DNA of 64,000 nucleotides, taken from contig NZ_QLIX01000021.1 of NCBI RefSeq assembly GCF_003258945.1, forward strand, positions 1 through 64,000. Reading direction: 5' to 3'. This document shows positions 17,261 through 28,994 of this stretch, in pieces. The notes under the pieces were generated by a model. It was given only the letters and a program-made list of their open reading frames with translations. It did not search any database and was not told the origin of the DNA. Origin of the DNA: Roseicella frigidaeris (lineage in GTDB: Bacteria > Pseudomonadota > Alphaproteobacteria > Acetobacterales > Acetobacteraceae). The position numbers were made by a program, and so were the translations under genes. Position 1 is the stretch's first letter. Each line of letters starts with the position of its first letter.

Positions 17261-18082
17261 TCACCCTCCCCGTGCCTCACGCTGGCGTGGCTGCGGAAGA
17301 TACTCGACGCCGCCGCCCTGCCGCCGCACAGGTTGTGGATACAACGTCATCAGTTCGAGCACTTCCGGCGGCATCTCCACAGCGACGGGCAGGCCCATCT
17401 CCCGCGCCTCCTCAGCCGCGATCGGATAGTCATGCGTCCAGGTGCCGGTCGCGAGGCGGGCGGCCAGCCTCCGGGCCGCCTCCTCCTCCATCTTCTCGGC
17501 GAGAAGCCGGGTCGCGGCCGCCTCGACCTGCGCGATCGCCTTGCGGCCGACATCGGCCAGCACCAGCGTCCGGTCGTCCACCTCGGCGAGCGGCTTTTCC
17601 TCGGCGACCTTGATGATCGAGGCGGCCGGCATGCCGTCAAGCTGCGGATCGATCGGGCCGAGCACGGAATGGCGGCACATGACGATCTGGTCGGCAGCCA
17701 GTGCGATGAGCGTGCCGCCTGACATGGCGTAATGCGGCACGAAGACCGTCACCTTCCCCTTGTGCCCCTGGATCGCCCGCGCGATCTGCGTGGCTGCCAG
17801 CACCAGGCCGCCTGGCGTGTGCAGCACGATGTCGAGCGGCACCTCGTCATCCGTGAGCTGGATCGCGCGCAACACCTCCTCGCTGTCATTGACGTCGATG
17901 TAGCGCAGGAGCGGGAAGCCGAGCAGGCTCATCGTCTCCTGCCTGTGGACCAGCAGGATGACGCGGCTGCCGCGGGCCCTCTCGATCTGTGCGATCTTGC
18001 GCGCCCGCATGGCATCCAGGTAGCGCCGCTGCAGCACGGGCTGCAGGGCCGACAGCATGAAGAACAGCCAGAGAAGATCCAT
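17261..18082 (-). CDS. SDH-family Clp-fold serine protease, membrane-anchored
   Basis: A 273-residue protein. The start MDLLWLFFMLSALQPVL is a hydrophobic anchor, followed by a ClpP/crotonase-fold protease domain of the serine dehydrogenase proteinase (SDH, PF01972) type. Visible motifs are LHTPGGLVLAATQIARAI and HYAMSGGTLIALAADQIVM, where Ser121 is the likely nucleophile, and GPIDPQLDGMPA. The start overlaps the rhomboid stop (ATGA-type), so the two membrane proteases are probably co-translated. Likely role: degradation of membrane or membrane-associated peptides under stress. A much longer open frame upstream is a shadow of the rhomboid gene. Confidence 0.82.
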   Translation of the reverse strand: MDLLWLFFMLSALQPVLQRRYLDAMRARKIAQIERARGSRVILLVHRQETMSLLGFPLLRYIDVNDSEEVLRAIQLTDDEVPLDIVLHTPGGLVLAATQIARAIQGHKGKVTVFVPHYAMSGGTLIALAADQIVMCRHSVLGPIDPQLDGMPAASIIKVAEEKPLAEVDDRTLVLADVGRKAIAQVEAAATRLLAEKMEEEAARRLAARLATGTWTHDYPIAAEEAREMGLPVAVEMPPEVLELMTLYPQPVRRQGGGVEYLPQPRQREARGG

Positions 18083-18849
18083 CACCCCCACGGTCCGCCT
18101 CCTCCACTGCGCCGGCCATCCGGCAGGAACCCGTACATCCCCTCGTCGCGATAGTAGGGCCGATACACGCGCCGCGCCCGCCGGACGAAGGGGGCGAGGA
18201 GCCATCCGGCCAGGAAGCCGCCGATATGCGCCCACCAGGCGGTTCCGCCGGAATCCCCCTCCTGGCCCAGCGTCAGAAGCCCCGGCACGATCTGCATGAG
18301 GAACCAGATCAGCGCGAAGCCGATCGCCCGCACCTCGAAGAAGAACGGAATGAACAGGATCGGCACCACCATCACGAGCCGTGCCGCCGGAAACAGCCGC
18401 GCATAGCACCCGATCACGCCGGCGATCGCGCCCGAGGCGCCGAGGGCGGGCACGGTCGAGGCCGGATTGGCCAGCACATGCGCGAGGCCGGCCGCGATGC
18501 CGCAGACCAGGTAGAAGGCCAGGAACCGTACCGCGCCCAGCCGGTCCTCCACGGCGGGCCCGAATATCCAAAGCGTCCACATGTTCAGGATGAGATGGAG
18601 CCAGCCACCGTGCAGGAACATGTTGGTCAGGAATGCGCTCCACCCCCCTGGCGACGCCGCGGGCAAGGCGCCGGAGAAGCGCGCCGGCACCAGGGCGTGG
18701 CGATAGAGAAAGGCCTCCAGCTCGCGCGGCGGCAGCGACGTCTGATGGAGGAACCCGAGGACGCAGGCTCCGATCAGGCACCACACGACGAAGGGCGGGA
18801 AGCGGGACGCAACTGTATCCTGCAGGGGCAGCATCGAAGGATCCCGCAC
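18082..18849 (-). CDS. Rhomboid family intramembrane serine protease
   Basis: A 255-residue polytopic protein. It has six or seven hydrophobic helices, HGGWLHLILNMWTLWIFG with the rhomboid HxxxN region, the nucleophile motif GASGAIAGV (Ser139) and the catalytic His208 in WWAHIGGFLAGW. Rhomboids cleave substrates inside the membrane. The C-terminal tail is Arg/Gly-rich. The frame starts at GTG 18849; the in-frame ATG at 18834 (MLPLQDTVAS) is an equally good start and lacks only five residues. It is translationally coupled to the SDH protease and divergent from the MbfA gene. Confidence 0.9.
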   Translation of the reverse strand: MRDPSMLPLQDTVASRFPPFVVWCLIGACVLGFLHQTSLPPRELEAFLYRHALVPARFSGALPAASPGGWSAFLTNMFLHGGWLHLILNMWTLWIFGPAVEDRLGAVRFLAFYLVCGIAAGLAHVLANPASTVPALGASGAIAGVIGCYARLFPAARLVMVVPILFIPFFFEVRAIGFALIWFLMQIVPGLLTLGQEGDSGGTAWWAHIGGFLAGWLLAPFVRRARRVYRPYYRDEGMYGFLPDGRRSGGGGPWG

Positions 18850-19114
18850 AAGGAGAAGCCGCCCGCCGCCTCACCTCCGCGCGCCGCTTGGAGGCCTTGG
18901 GCGGGTGGCGCGCATCGCGATCATGGCATCAGCGGAGCCTCAGCGGAATGCCCCGGCTGGCGCTGCAGCCGCTCCCCCAAGCGCCGGTCCGCATCACCTT
19001 GCGCCGTCGCTCCGACACGCACGGCTTTGCCGAGGTCGGCCGGCCCGGTGGCGGAAGCTGGCCGAGGCGGGTATCGTCCGAACGGTCCTGCCCCCAAGCC
19101 TCCCCCAGAGCCGC

Positions 19115-20101
19115 ATGCGCCTTCTTCCCCTGCCGAGCTTCGGCCGCCGCCGCTTCGCCAGCCTCTCGGCGCAGGAGATCCTGGCCCTCGCCATCGCCTC
19201 CGAGGAGGAGGACGCGCGCATCTACGCGCTCTATGCCAAGCGGCTGCGCGACTCCTATCCCGCGACCGCCCGCATCTTCGATGCCATGGCCGCCGAGGAG
19301 GACGAGCACCGGCGCCGGCTGATCGACCTCTACCGCGCCCGCTACGGCGACCTCATCCTGCCCATCCGTCGCGAGCATGTCGCGGACTTCTACGCCCGCC
19401 GGCCTGTGTGGCTGGTCGAGAATCTCGGCCTCGACCGCATTCGCGCCGAGGCGATGGCCATGGAGCGGGAGGCCGAGGCCTTCTACCGCGCCGCCGCCGA
19501 GCGCACGACGGATGCCGAGACCCGCCGGCTGCTCGGCGACCTCGCGGCCGAGGAGGCGCGGCACGAGAGCGACGTCGAGGCGATGGCGGCCGAGCTCGCG
19601 CGGAGCGGGGCGGCGAGCGAGGAAAGCCTCGCCGCCCGCCGGCAATTCGTGCTGACATGGGTGCAGCCGGGGCTGGCCGGGCTGATGGACGGCTCGGTTT
19701 CGACCCTCGCGCCCATCTTCGCCACCGCCTTCGCCACCCAGGATCCCTGGACCACCTTCCTGGTCGGGCTTTCGGCTTCGGTGGGGGCGGGCATCTCGAT
19801 GGGCTTCACCGAGGCCGCACATGACGATGGCAGGCTCTCCGGCCGCGGCGCGCCCTGGAAGCGGGGCCTCGCCTCGGGGGTGATGACCGCGCTTGGCGGC
19901 CTGGGGCACGCGCTGCCCTACCTCATCCCGCATTTCTGGACGGCGACCACGATCGCCATCGCGGTGGTCTTCATCGAGCTGTGGGCGATCGCCTGGATCC
20001 AGAACCGCTACATGGAAACGCCGATCCGGCGGGCGGTGTTCCAGGTGGTCCTCGGCGGCAGCCTGGTGCTCGCCGCCGGCATCCTGATCGGCAGCGGTTG
20101 A
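19115..20101 (+). CDS. mbfA: MbfA-type membrane ferritin / iron exporter
   Basis: A 328-residue fusion of a rubrerythrin/ferritin-like domain (residues about 15-165) with a VIT1-like membrane domain (about 175-325). Iron ligands are visible in ALAIASEEEDARIY (Glu30-32) and AAEEDEHRRR (Glu61/62, His65), with a second set in EEARHESD. Five hydrophobic segments follow, starting after FVLTWVQPGLAGLMDGSVST. In Bradyrhizobium and Agrobacterium MbfA exports iron and protects against peroxide and acid. The ATG at 19115 was chosen because homology starts there; the upstream frame is Pro/Arg-rich filler. The ferroxidase-plus-exporter set fits an oxidative-stress island. Confidence 0.85.
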   Translation: MRLLPLPSFGRRRFASLSAQEILALAIASEEEDARIYALYAKRLRDSYPATARIFDAMAAEEDEHRRRLIDLYRARYGDLILPIRREHVADFYARRPVWLVENLGLDRIRAEAMAMEREAEAFYRAAAERTTDAETRRLLGDLAAEEARHESDVEAMAAELARSGAASEESLAARRQFVLTWVQPGLAGLMDGSVSTLAPIFATAFATQDPWTTFLVGLSASVGAGISMGFTEAAHDDGRLSGRGAPWKRGLASGVMTALGGLGHALPYLIPHFWTATTIAIAVVFIELWAIAWIQNRYMETPIRRAVFQVVLGGSLVLAAGILIGSG

Positions 20102-20227
20102 TGGGCAGATGCCCGGCCCCGCCCGGCCGCTCCAGCGAAAGGGCGCGGCCGAAGAACGGGGCTTCGCATCATCGGGCGGCAGCGGCACCCTGCATCCCGG
20201 GAACTCGGCTGGCAGGAGAGTGCTGCG

Positions 20228-21352
20228 TTGGACAACGCGCGATTCATGTTCCGGACCATGCTGCTGATGCTGGCGGCGCTGGTCCTCATCGCCGCCTGGC
20301 AGAGCTTCCCGCTGCTGCAGGCCGAACTCCTCGCCGGCCGGGCGGAGCCGCGCGTCGTCACGCCGCGCGGCGACCTAGCGGAGGACGAACGCTCCACCAT
20401 CGCGCTCTTCGAGCAGGCGCGGGGATCGGTGGTGTTCATCGCCACCACCGAGCGCGTGCTCAACCCCTGGACGCGCAACGCGCTGCAGGTGCCGCGGGGG
20501 ACCGGTTCGGGCTTCCTGTGGGACCGGCTCGGCCATGTCGTCACCAATGATCATGTCGTCGCCGGCGCGTCCGGCGCGATGGTCCGCCTGGCCGATGGCC
20601 GCGCCTACGACGCCGTGCTGGTGGGCACGAGCCCGGCCCATGACCTCGCGGTGCTGCGAATCGGCGTCGGCACCGGCCGGCCCGAGCCCTTGCCGATCGG
20701 CACCAGCCATGACCTGCGCGTCGGCCAGAAGGTCTTCGCCATCGGCAATCCCTTCGGCCTGGACTGGACCCTGACCACCGGCATCATCTCCGCGCTGAAC
20801 CGCGAGCTGCCGAGCGAGACCGGCGCGGTGATCGAGCGGCTGATCCAGACCGACGCCGCGATCAACCCGGGCAATTCGGGCGGGCCGCTGCTCGATTCCG
20901 CCGGCCGGCTGATCGGCGTGAACACCGCGATCTACAGCCCCTCCGGCGCCTCGGCCGGGATCGGCTTCGCGGTGCCGGTGGACACGGTGAACCGCGTGGT
21001 GCCGCGGCTGATCGCGCAGGGGCGCTACATCCGCCCCTCCCTCGGCGTCCGGGCCGAGGAACAGCTCAATGCCGCGCTGTCGGCGCGCCTTGGCATCGAG
21101 GGTGTCTTCGCGCTCGAGGTCGATCCGGGCTCGGCCGCGGAGCGCGCCGGGATCCGCCCGGCCCGTCTCATGCGCGACGGCGGCTTCCAGGCGGGCGATG
21201 TCATCCTCGCGGTAGAGGGGCGCCCGCTGCGCCGCGTGGCGGAACTGCTCGCCGCGCTCGACCGGCAAGCGCCGGGCGATACGATTACGCTGACGATCCT
21301 GCGCGACGGCACGCGCCTCACGATCACTGTCACATTGGATGCGGGCCGATGA
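20228..21352 (+). CDS. DegP/HtrA-like S1C serine protease
   Basis: A 374-residue envelope protease. It has an N-terminal membrane anchor (residues about 7-27), a trypsin-like domain with the triad His109 (VTNDHVV), Asp139 (AHDLAVLRIG) and Ser217 (NPGNSGGPLL), and a single PDZ domain from about 255 to 370 that ends in TLTILRDGTRLTI. One PDZ plus an anchor is the DegS layout, though the gene corresponds by context to the degP gene of LHR/tLST islands. TTG at 20228 gives the full frame and an ATG at 20246 is an alternative. The stop overlaps psiE (ATGA), as expected for a psiE-degP unit. Confidence 0.88.
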   Translation: MDNARFMFRTMLLMLAALVLIAAWQSFPLLQAELLAGRAEPRVVTPRGDLAEDERSTIALFEQARGSVVFIATTERVLNPWTRNALQVPRGTGSGFLWDRLGHVVTNDHVVAGASGAMVRLADGRAYDAVLVGTSPAHDLAVLRIGVGTGRPEPLPIGTSHDLRVGQKVFAIGNPFGLDWTLTTGIISALNRELPSETGAVIERLIQTDAAINPGNSGGPLLDSAGRLIGVNTAIYSPSGASAGIGFAVPVDTVNRVVPRLIAQGRYIRPSLGVRAEEQLNAALSARLGIEGVFALEVDPGSAAERAGIRPARLMRDGGFQAGDVILAVEGRPLRRVAELLAALDRQAPGDTITLTILRDGTRLTITVTLDAGR

Positions 21353-21852
21353 GCGAAGCGAAATCACCGCGTAGCAACTCCGTGCTCTGGCGGTCCCTGA
21401 CCTTCTACGAGAAGTTCGAGCAGGTCGTCGTCTTTGTGCTGACGATCCTGATCGCGCTGATCGTCCTGGCCGCGCTGTGGAACCTGCTCAAGCTCGTCGC
21501 CACCTCGCTGTTTCTGGTGGGCATCTTCGATCCCACGGAGCCGGTGGTGTTCCAGACCGTGTTCGGCGCGATCTTCACGGTCGTCATCGCCCTCGAATTC
21601 AAGCGATCCCTCCTGGTCGTCGTGGAACGGCGCTTCGGCATCGTCCAGGTGCGCGCGGTGGTGATGATCGCCATGCTCGCGGTGGTGCGGAAGTTCATCA
21701 TCCTCGATCTCAGCCAGACCGAGGCGATGAAGCTGCTCGCGCTCGGTGCGGCGATACTGGCGCTCGGCATCGTCTATTGGCTGGTGCGCGACCAGGACCG
21801 GCGCGAGGCGGAGGCCGCGGCCCTCGAAAGCACCGAGACGAGGCCGCCCTGA
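21349..21852 (+). CDS. psiE: PsiE-like membrane protein
   Basis: A 167-residue protein with four hydrophobic helices and the PsiE family outline: VVVFVLTILIALIVLAALWN near the start, VVIALEFKRSLLVVVERRFG in the middle and RAVVMIAMLAVVRKFIILDL in the third helix. PsiE was named for phosphate-starvation induction in E. coli. A copy is a constant member of LHR/tLST islands next to degP, though its molecular function remains unknown. It overlaps the protease gene upstream by four bases. Confidence 0.85.
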   Translation: MSEAKSPRSNSVLWRSLTFYEKFEQVVVFVLTILIALIVLAALWNLLKLVATSLFLVGIFDPTEPVVFQTVFGAIFTVVIALEFKRSLLVVVERRFGIVQVRAVVMIAMLAVVRKFIILDLSQTEAMKLLALGAAILALGIVYWLVRDQDRREAEAAALESTETRPP

Positions 21853-21929
21853 TCCGCCCGCTTCCTTCCCTTGCGGCCGGAGGGCTGTTCGCGCTTTACT
21901 CCGCTCCGCGCCAGCGGCCGGAGCCGTAA

Positions 21930-23794
21930 GTGAACAAGCAGCAGCAGATCAACATCTGGTACTGGATCGGGGCCTTCCTGCTGCTCCTGCTCTTCCAGGG
22001 CTGGTGGCAGGGCGCATCGGTCACCGAGCGCATCCCCTATTCGCGCTTCCTCGAACTGCTGCAGCAGGACCGCATCGCCGAGGTGCAGGTGCGCCCCGAG
22101 AGCATCGTCGGCCGCTACCGCGAGCCGATCGACGGGCGGACGCATTTCCTGACCACCATCGTGCCGGAGGACCTCACCCGCCGGCTCGAGCAGTCGAGCG
22201 CGCGCTACGACGGCACCATCACCAACACCTTCCTGACGAACCTGCTTTCCTGGGTGGTGCCGGCGGTCGTCTTCTTCGGCCTGTGGATGTTCGTCTTCCG
22301 CCGCATCGCCGAGAAGCAGGGCTTCGGCGGGCTGATGTCGGTCGGCCGCTCCAAGGCGAAGGTCTATGTCGAGAAGGACACCGGCGTCACCTTCGACGAC
22401 GTCGCCGGCATCGACGAGGCCAAGGCCGAGCTGCGCGAGATCGTCGATTTCCTGAAGCAGCCCGAGAAGTACGGCCGGCTCGGCGCGCGCATCCCGAAGG
22501 GCATCCTGCTGGTCGGCCCGCCGGGGACCGGCAAGACCCTGGTCGCGCGCGCCGTGGCCGGCGAGGCGGGGGTGCCCTTCTTCTCCATCTCCGGCTCCGA
22601 GTTCGTCGAGATGTTCGTCGGCGTCGGCGCCGCGCGCGTGCGCGACCTCTTCGAGCAGGCGCGCAAGGCCGCCCCCTGCATCATCTTCATCGACGAACTG
22701 GACGCGCTCGGCCGGCGGCGCGGCGCCGGCGCCTTCGGCGGCGGCCATGACGAGAAGGAGCAGACGCTCAACCAGCTGCTGACCGAACTCGACGGCTTCG
22801 ACCCGCGCGAGGGCATCGTGCTGCTCGCCGCCACCAACCGGCCCGAGATCCTCGACCCCGCGCTCTTGCGTGCCGGACGCTTCGACCGCCAGGTGGTGGT
22901 GGACCGCCCGGACAAGTCCGGCCGCGCGGCCATCCTGCGCGTGCACCTCAAGAAGGTGAAGCACGCAGGGCTGGACATCGAGCAGATCGCCGCGCTGACG
23001 CCGGGCTTCTCGGGCGCCGAACTCGCCAATCTCGTGAACGAGGCGGCGATTCAGGCGACCCGCCGCGGCGCGGAGGCCGTCACCATGGCCGACATCTCCG
23101 CGGCCGTCGAGCGCATCGTCGCCGGCCTCGAACGCAAGGGGCGCGTGCTGAATCAGAAGGAGCGCGAGGCGATCGCGATCCACGAGATGGGCCATGCGCT
23201 CGCCGCCGCCTCCCTGCCCGGCGCCGATCCGGTGCACAAGGTCTCGATCATCCCGCGCTCGATCGGCGCGCTCGGCTACACCATGACGCGGCCCACCGAG
23301 GACCGATTCCTCATCACCCGGCGCGACCTCGAGAACCGCATGGTCGTGCTGCTGGCCGGCCGCGCGGCGGAGGACCTCGTGCTTGGCGAGATCTCGACCG
23401 GCGCGGCGGACGACCTCGCGCGCGTGACCGACATCGCGCGCCAGATCGTCACCCGCTTCGGCATGCATCCCTCGCTCGGCCAGGCGGTGCTGGAGGCCGA
23501 GCGGCAGAGCTTCCTCGGCGATGGCGTGCCGGGCCTCACGCCGCGCGACTATTCCGAGGCCACGGCGCGCGAGGTGGATGTCGCGGTGCGCGGGCTGATC
23601 GACGAGGCCTATGCGCGGGCCAGGGCGCTGCTCGCCGAACGCCGCGCCGATCTTGATGCCGGCACGCGGCAGCTGCTGGCGCGCGAGACCATCACCCCGG
23701 ATGACTTCCCGGCGCTGCGGCAAGCGGCGGCGGCCGGGCAACAGGGCATCACCAGATCCACCGCCACCGTGGATCATGCGGAGGAGCAACGCTG

Positions 23795-23795
<1 letters not shown>
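21930..23795 (+). CDS. ftsH: ATP-dependent zinc metalloprotease FtsH (island copy)
   Basis: A 621-residue membrane protease. Two transmembrane helices (about 11-24 and 105-122) flank a small periplasmic domain. The AAA module has Walker A GPPGTGKT at 196-203, the Walker B segment [14 protein letters not shown] and the SRH containing [20 protein letters not shown]. The M41 domain carries HEMGH at 418-422. It starts at GTG 21930. It is shorter at the C-terminus than housekeeping FtsH and overlaps clpK by one base, so they form one operon. FtsH degrades damaged membrane proteins; an extra, island-borne FtsH is characteristic of heat-resistance loci. A housekeeping copy is expected elsewhere in the genome. 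Confidence 0.92.
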
Positions 23796-26614
<2,819 letters not shown>

Positions 26615-26784
26615 ACGCTGCCGCCATGGCCTCACGCCCACCTTCAGTCCTTCCGGCCTCTCTTCCGACTTGGGGCGAGGCAGTGGGGCCAGCTACCGGA
26701 GCGGGGAGCGGGACCGGCCGGGAAGAATCGGTGCCGCTCCTGCCGGGCGGCGCTTCATCGGCCGGCCGATGGCGGCTCCCGCTC

Positions 26785-27204
26785 GTGCGCATCCATCAGC
26801 CGGGTCGTTCCGTCACGCAATCCGCGCCAGGACGGCAGCGCTGGGTCCTGGAGTTCGTGCCATCGTCGCCGCCGCCGATCGACCCGCTCACCGGATGGAT
26901 CGGCAGCACGGATCCGCTCGCGCTCGTGCGACTTGAGTTCCCGGACAGGCAGAGCGCGGAAGCCTTCGCCGAGCGGCACGGATGGCGCTACGAGGTCGCG
27001 GAGCCACCCCCGCGTCGCGTGCGCTACAGAAGCTACGCGGAGCAGCTGCGGAGCGACATGAGCGACGCGATCAGCCGCGTTCGGCCTTGGCTCCTTGCTG
27101 CCCATGCCGAGGATGAGCCGAGACAGGATCCGGTCGAGGAGGCCAGTCTAGAGTCCTTTCCGGCAAGCGATCCTCCCGCCTGGACCGGGGTGAGGATCGC
27201 GTGA
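26785..27204 (+). CDS. NDUFS4-like (ETC complex I accessory) protein
   Basis: A 139-residue protein if initiated at GTG 26785; the frame is open back to an ATG at 26626, but the extra 53 residues are low-complexity and precede the point where family members start. The core RIHQPGRSVTQSAPG, then RWVLEFVPSSPPPIDPLTGW, FPDRQSAEAFAERHGW and RYRSYAEQLR, matches the NDUFS4/ETC_C1 family, the 18-kDa accessory subunit of alphaproteobacterial and mitochondrial complex I. The tail ends with an acidic segment and SFPASDPPAWTG, a recurrent motif in small stress proteins. It is a probable stress-island paralogue of the housekeeping subunit. Its role is inferred: complex I protection or an adaptor. Confidence 0.72.
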   Translation: MRIHQPGRSVTQSAPGRQRWVLEFVPSSPPPIDPLTGWIGSTDPLALVRLEFPDRQSAEAFAERHGWRYEVAEPPPRRVRYRSYAEQLRSDMSDAISRVRPWLLAAHAEDEPRQDPVEEASLESFPASDPPAWTGVRIA

Positions 27205-27316
27205 GGCGGTCGCGGTGCCGTCGGGCGGTTTCGGTGCGCAGCAGGACAATTCGGCTGCCCCGCCGGTGGCTCGCGCCGGCGGTATGGCTGCCCGACGCGC
27301 GACGCATAATGCGCGT

Positions 27317-27346
27317 CTTGAATCTCGGTCGTGGGCGACCTTGATC
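27317..27346 (+). promoter_or_regulatory. Candidate heat-shock (RpoH-type) promoter before the hsp20 genes
   Basis: The 321-base gap 27205-27525 contains no gene I can support. It holds CTTGAAT at 27317-27323, close to the sigma-32 -35 element, followed 16 bases later by CTTGATC (27340-27346), a poor match to the -10 element. It is the only such site noticed in the gap and would lie about 180 bases before hsp20. Weak evidence. Confidence 0.25.
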
Positions 27347-27525
27347 GTCGTCGGAACGCCCAATCGGGGTTCGCAGGTTGACGGGTCTGGCCATCACGGC
27401 AGGCCACCAGGGTTCCGCCGCGAAGCGGGGAGCAGACTGGTGCCGTCGGCTTCAGGGGCACGCCACGCGCCCCATGGCATGGCTTCCGTCACGGCGGGCC
27501 GCGAGGGCCGCGAAAGGAGGAAGTC

Positions 27526-27951
27526 ATGCTCAATCCAATGACACTCTACCCCGCTGATCCCTTCGCGCTGCTGCGGCGCGTCAGCGAGGCGCTGAACCGT
27601 GCCTCCTTCAGCACGGCGGCGCCGGTCTTTCCGGCCGTCAATGTGTGGCAGAACGACGAGGCGGCAGCGATCATCGCAGAAGTGCCGGGCGTCGAGCCGC
27701 AGGATATCGACATCTCCGTCAAGGATGACGTCCTGACCATCGCCGGGGAGCGCCGCGCGCCCGACCTGCCGGAGGGCGCGTCCTGGCAGCGCCGCGAGCG
27801 TGCCTTCGGGCGCTTCTCCCGCGCCATCCGCCTGCCCTTTCGCGTCGATTCCGACCTGGTCGAGGCGCGCTTCGCCGACGGCGTGCTGCGCATCGCCGTC
27901 CGTCGCCCCGAGGCCGATCGCCCGCGGCGCATCGAGATCAAGGCTGGCTGA
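27526..27951 (+). CDS. Hsp20 / alpha-crystallin small heat-shock protein 1
   Basis: A 141-residue holdase. The alpha-crystallin domain spans about residues 40-135 (VWQNDEAAAIIAEVPGVEPQ, then DVLTIAGER and FADGVLRIAVRRPE). It has a strong Shine-Dalgarno (AAAGGAGG) before the ATG. It is the first of three tandem sHSP genes with 15-20 base spacers that each hold AAGGAGG-type sites, so they form one highly translated operon. Small HSPs hold unfolded clients for refolding by Hsp70 or Hsp100, consistent with ClpK upstream. It lacks a clear C-terminal I-x-I beyond RIEIKAG. Confidence 0.9.
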   Translation: MLNPMTLYPADPFALLRRVSEALNRASFSTAAPVFPAVNVWQNDEAAAIIAEVPGVEPQDIDISVKDDVLTIAGERRAPDLPEGASWQRRERAFGRFSRAIRLPFRVDSDLVEARFADGVLRIAVRRPEADRPRRIEIKAG

Positions 27952-27966
27952 AAGGAGGATCGCCCC

Positions 27967-28362
27967 ATGAGCACCGAACTGACCGCCACCCCTGCCCAGA
28001 CCCCGGCCGCGCCCGAGACGACCCGCGGCGTTCCAGTCTGGCGCCCCCTGACCGACGTGGTCGAGACGCGCGACGGCCCGATGCTGGTGCTGGAAATGCC
28101 GGGCGTCGCGCCCGAGGATGTGGAAGTCACGCTCGAGAAGCGGGTGCTGACCGTGCGCGGTCGCGGCCGCAACCCGCAGCCCGAGAACCTGCGCCCCGCG
28201 CACCTCGAATACGAGCCGGGCGATTACGAGCGCGCCTTCGCTCTGTCCGAGGATTTCGACGCTGAGCGGATCGAGGCCGTGATGCGAAACGGCGTGCTGA
28301 CGCTCAGCCTGCCGCGTGCGGCTGAGGCCCAGCCCCGCACGATCCGCGTCAAGGCCGCCTGA
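27967..28362 (+). CDS. Hsp20 / alpha-crystallin small heat-shock protein 2
   Basis: A 131-residue sHSP. A short Pro/Ala/Thr-rich N-terminus (about 1-25) precedes the alpha-crystallin domain (about 30-125), with LVLEMPGVAPEDVEVTLEK, VLTVRGRG and NGVLTLSLPRA. It is the second of the three tandem copies, clearly diverged from both flanking paralogues, which argues for functional specialisation rather than recent duplication. AAAGGAGG precedes the ATG. Confidence 0.9.
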   Translation: MSTELTATPAQTPAAPETTRGVPVWRPLTDVVETRDGPMLVLEMPGVAPEDVEVTLEKRVLTVRGRGRNPQPENLRPAHLEYEPGDYERAFALSEDFDAERIEAVMRNGVLTLSLPRAAEAQPRTIRVKAA

Positions 28363-28382
28363 ACCAAGAAGGAGGAACCGAC

Positions 28383-28874
28383 ATGCAGATCAAGGACCTT
28401 ATCCCCTGGGCTCGTAAGGGCGATGCGCCCGAGGCCAAGGCCGCCGAACCGAACGCCATCGCCTCACTGCAGAGGGAGATGAACCAGGTGTTCGAGAACT
28501 TTTGGAACCGCTTCGGCAAGCTCGACTGGCCCTGGGGCCAGAGCGAGGCGAAGTCGGACGTGGTGCAGACCGACAATGCGGTGGAGATCTCCATCGAACT
28601 GCCGGGGATGGAGATGAAGGACATCGAGGTGGCGGTCGCCGACGACATGCTGACGGTCAAGGGCGAGAAGCGCATCGAGCGGCAGGAGGAGAAGAAGGGC
28701 TACTACCTCTCCGAGCGCAGCTACGGCTCGATCTACCGCGCCGTGCCGCTGCCGCCCGGGGTGGATGGCAGCAAGGCCGAGGCGAGCTTCAAGAACGGCG
28801 TGCTGACCATCCGCCTGCCGCAGACGCCCGAGGCGCAGGCCAAGGTCAAGCGGATCGAGGTGAAGGCGGGCTGA
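28383..28874 (+). CDS. Hsp20 / alpha-crystallin small heat-shock protein 3
   Basis: A 163-residue sHSP, the longest of the three. The N-terminal arm (MQIKDLIPWARKGDAPEAK, then LQREMNQVFENFWNRFG) is the classic class A/IbpA-like amphipathic arm that controls oligomerisation. The alpha-crystallin domain (about 55-160) has VEISIELPGMEMKDIEVAV, YYLSERSYGSIYRAVPLP and NGVLTIRLPQTPEAQ. AAGGAGG lies before the ATG. The N-terminal arm resembles the sHSP20 of LHR/tLST islands more than copies 1 and 2 do. Confidence 0.92.
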   Translation: MQIKDLIPWARKGDAPEAKAAEPNAIASLQREMNQVFENFWNRFGKLDWPWGQSEAKSDVVQTDNAVEISIELPGMEMKDIEVAVADDMLTVKGEKRIERQEEKKGYYLSERSYGSIYRAVPLPPGVDGSKAEASFKNGVLTIRLPQTPEAQAKVKRIEVKAG

Positions 28875-28994
28875 GATGCACCGCGGCGGGGCATGGCAAG
28901 GCACATGCCCCGCTCTCCGCTCCGCCTCGGGACCAATGGGTCCGGTCACGGCCGTGCCCGGCCTCGATGCAGGCTGCCGGACCGCGGGGCACCG

